From: Lentibacillus jeotgali
Lineage (GTDB): Bacteria > Bacillota > Bacilli > Bacillales > Amphibacillaceae
DNA length: 64,000 nucleotides
Direction: 5' to 3'
Assembly: GCF_000224785.1 (NCBI RefSeq)
Contig: NZ_AGAV01000014.1
Coordinates: 282,403 to 346,402 of the forward strand
Made by a program: the position numbers and the translations under genes. Positions within the stretch are counted from its first letter, which is position 1. Each line of letters begins with the position of its first letter. Shown here in pieces: positions 62,056 through 64,000 of the stretch. Under the pieces are notes generated by a model. The model ran no database searches. It was not told the origin of the DNA and worked only from the letters and a program-made list of their open reading frames with translations.

Positions 62056-63525
62056 CTATTTATCTTTTTCATTGGCAGTAGGCCGTTTAACATCACTTGG
62101 GCGTACTTGATATGGGCGTTTGTTTTGCTTGTTAAACGGCAAACGAATTAAGGCATCCTTGAAATCTTGAGGGCGGAACGGAAATACCAGCGCAAAGAAC
62201 GGCCTTCCCAGCGATGTCAGCCGCAGCAGGTGTACCATAATATAGGCAATGGCAATCGCCATACCAATGATTCCGTAAACACCCGCTACGATGATTAATG
62301 GAAAGCGGATAAGCCGGATCGTGTTACTCATTTTATATACCGGGATTGTAAATGACCCCAACGCAGCCAGTGCCACAAGAATCAGCAGTACATTACTTGT
62401 CATCCCCGCCTCAACAGCCGCGATTCCGATAACGATACCGCCGACAATACCGATTGTCTGACCGATTTTGGTGGGCAGTCTGGCACCCGCCTCGCGCAAT
62501 AATTCAATGGAGAACTCGAGGAGGAGTGCTTCCAAAATCGGTGGAAAAGGTACCTGTGTTCTGGAATAGCCGACTGTGACGAGCATTGTTTGCGGAATGA
62601 TTTCAAAATGATGCGTCAGTACTGCAACGTATAATGGTGTGATCAAAATTGAGAAGAAGACGGCAACTAATCGAATCAGCCTGAACGCCGATGCAGTCAT
62701 CCAATTATAAAAATAGTCGTCGAACGCGCCAAAAAATTCAATCAATGTGGTCGGCCCGAGTAAAACATGCGGTGAACCGTTGACAAAGATAGCAACTTTC
62801 CCTTCAACCAGTATGGAAGCAATCCGGTCAGGCCGTTCCGTATCCAACAACTGCGGAAATGGTGAATTTTTGTTATCGGCAATCGTTTGCTGGATAAATG
62901 AACTGTCAACAACCTGATCGATTTCCACATCTTTGATGCGCTGAACGGCCGTATTGACATTCTCCTCATCAACTATCCCATTTATCGAAACAACAGCAAC
63001 ATCCGTTTTGGTGACAGTGCCGACTTTTAATTTTTTTATGCTTAATTCAGGAATGGCTAACCTTTTTCGAACCAGATTCAAATTGGTATCAATATCTTCA
63101 ACGAACGCTTCTTTCGGTCCGACAACACTGAATTCGATTTTAGGACGGGATATCTCACGTTTTTGATCAAGCGGCAGCGGAATCAGCAAATACGTTGGGC
63201 TGACGTTTTCCATGTAAATAAATATGAAACCTTTCACAAGCTTATCCTGAATTTTATCCTGACCAGGATTATCCGCTAATTCGGTTTTGGTGAACGGAAT
63301 ATACTCATTTAGTTCGTTTAAATCGTTATATATGTATTCTTGTACACGCGGCAGAATATATTTTTCCAGTTTTTCCGGATCAACAGCTGCTTTTAGATAA
63401 CCCAAATGAATCATGCCATTTGCATGTTCATGCTGATAATGAATAAAACCATCTTTCTTTTTTAATTCAGCTAACAGCTTGTCGAATCCCCTCTGTACTC
63501 TTTTCTGTGATGTTTTCTTATTCAT
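62056..63525 (-). CDS. GerA-family spore germination protein, A subunit
   Basis: A 489-residue protein. The N-terminal domain reaches about residue 250, and five or six helices follow (SAFRLIRLVAVFFSILITPL, GQTIGIVGGIVIGIAAVEAG). The family signature TERPDRIASILVEGKVAIFV followed by NGSPHVLLGPTTLIEFFGAF is intact. GerA-type receptors need A, B and C subunits; no gerB or gerC gene lies beside it in this window, though upstream genes could be beyond the right edge. The C terminus is basic and polar. Confidence 0.88.
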   Translation of the reverse strand: MNKKTSQKRVQRGFDKLLAELKKKDGFIHYQHEHANGMIHLGYLKAAVDPEKLEKYILPRVQEYIYNDLNELNEYIPFTKTELADNPGQDKIQDKLVKGFIFIYMENVSPTYLLIPLPLDQKREISRPKIEFSVVGPKEAFVEDIDTNLNLVRKRLAIPELSIKKLKVGTVTKTDVAVVSINGIVDEENVNTAVQRIKDVEIDQVVDSSFIQQTIADNKNSPFPQLLDTERPDRIASILVEGKVAIFVNGSPHVLLGPTTLIEFFGAFDDYFYNWMTASAFRLIRLVAVFFSILITPLYVAVLTHHFEIIPQTMLVTVGYSRTQVPFPPILEALLLEFSIELLREAGARLPTKIGQTIGIVGGIVIGIAAVEAGMTSNVLLILVALAALGSFTIPVYKMSNTIRLIRFPLIIVAGVYGIIGMAIAIAYIMVHLLRLTSLGRPFFALVFPFRPQDFKDALIRLPFNKQNKRPYQVRPSDVKRPTANEKDK

Positions 63526-63699
63526 GCGAACATCCTTCTGAGCTGAGCGATATGTTTACTTTAGCATGAAAGATTAAGTGCGTTATTATTCACCGGTTGG
63601 ACTAGGGTGCCATATAGTTGTCTTTTAGAATCCTATTCAAAATTAACTTAATCACTTTATTCACTTCAGCATTAGCTTCATTCACAGCGCTATGTTCTT

Positions 63700-63769
63700 A
63701 TCCAATTAACTGGCCCTTATATGCGATTGTGGTACGATTCTTATTAGTTAATCGCGCCCGATGATTGAA
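63700..63769 (+). repeat. Dispersed GCGCCCG repeat, last copy
   Basis: TCCAATTAACTGGCCCTTAT to CTTATTAGTTAATCGCGCCC then GATGATTGAAC. Ends are diverged. Around it, 63526-63807 has no gene. Confidence 0.5.
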
Positions 63770-63807
63770 CAATATGTGTATCACCTATTAGTCAACATTT
63801 TTTCAGA

Positions 63808-64000
63808 TTATTGATTGAGCACATTTTCTTTCCCTTCAACCCATTCCTCGGGTAACTTACCATATCTCCATATCAAACTTCTCTCATAAAAATCGTACCA
63901 AAGGTTGGCATAACTGCATATTTCAGTTATCTCTGTCTTCGTTTTGATTTGATCCTTCAAAGGGAGAAAATCCGGTAAATATATTTCAAGATCAGTCTTA
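63808..64000 (-). CDS. C-terminal end of an unidentified gene (runs off the window)
   Basis: The minus strand is open from the right edge to a TAA at 63808. It encodes 63 residues, including DLEIYLPDFLPLKDQIKTKT then SYANLWYDFYERSLIWRYGK and LPEEWVEGKENVLNQ. The codon use looks like real coding sequence, with no shadow gene opposite. I do not recognise the family. Confidence 0.55.
   Translation of the reverse strand, partial: KTDLEIYLPDFLPLKDQIKTKTEITEICSYANLWYDFYERSLIWRYGKLPEEWVEGKENVLNQ

Overview
The window looks like chromosome of a low-GC, endospore-forming Gram-positive of the Bacillaceae, probably a halophilic or alkaliphilic relative of Virgibacillus, Lentibacillus or Oceanobacillus. 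Evidence is the Bacillus-type order tig-clpX-lonA-ysxC-(ysxD)-hemAXCDBL-spoVID-ysxE-valS, AGGAGG ribosome sites, a T-box leader, sporulation and germination genes, and AT-rich intergenic DNA. The genus call is inference.

Region 1 (1-18.5 kb) is a conserved core read almost entirely on the minus strand: tRNA charging (valS with its T-box), two spore-coat genes (ysxE, spoVID), the complete early heme pathway from glutamyl-tRNA to uroporphyrinogen III (hemA, hemX, hemC, hemD, hemB, hemL), a ribosome-assembly GTPase (ysxC), protein quality control (lonA, clpX, tig) and ysoA. There is no lonB between clpX and lonA; that gap carries a 121-bp-period tandem duplication.

Region 2 (18.5-27.5 kb) is a scar zone. 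It holds a degenerate tRNA-Arg with integrase-arm-like repeats, an aldehyde dehydrogenase, remnants of a penicillinase locus (bla 3' end, broken blaI, blaR1 stub), a polytopic membrane protein, an unlisted 27-codon Hol-Tox-like toxin gene, an NADPH:quinone-type oxidoreductase, a recent IS256-family insertion with an 8-bp target duplication, and a possible IS605-like end.

Region 3 (27.5-50.6 kb) is a conjugative element of the pLS20/MobP2 type, transcribed on the minus strand. It has a pilin-like protein, a primase, VirD4, a PC4-like ssDNA-binding protein, a lipoprotein, VirB6-, VirB3-, VirB4- and VirB8-like proteins, a two-domain cell-wall hydrolase, a coiled-coil membrane protein, a candidate oriT, two DNA-binding accessory proteins, a MobP2 relaxase, a membrane-anchored Mrr-type nuclease and topoisomerase III. 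The primase gene is cut by an IS91-family element whose precise removal restores the frame. No integrase and no replication initiator are visible, so the element is probably immobile or incomplete. A structured small RNA candidate and a few cargo genes lie at its upstream end.

Region 4 (50.6-64 kb) holds two DUF3231 (ferritin-like, coat-associated) paralogues on either side of an IS21 element that has split a membrane-protein gene (6-bp target duplication), a CBO0543-like membrane protein, an alpha/beta hydrolase, a glyoxalase remnant, two unaccompanied GerA-type germination subunits (one SpoVAF-like), and the end of an unidentified gene.

A family of short dispersed repeats with a GCGCCCGATCGTAT core, often bounded by TTCAACAA/TTGTTGAA-like ends, occurs about a dozen times in regions 2 and 4. 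I saw none in the conserved core or inside the conjugative element. Three separate IS insertions can be undone exactly from the sequence.
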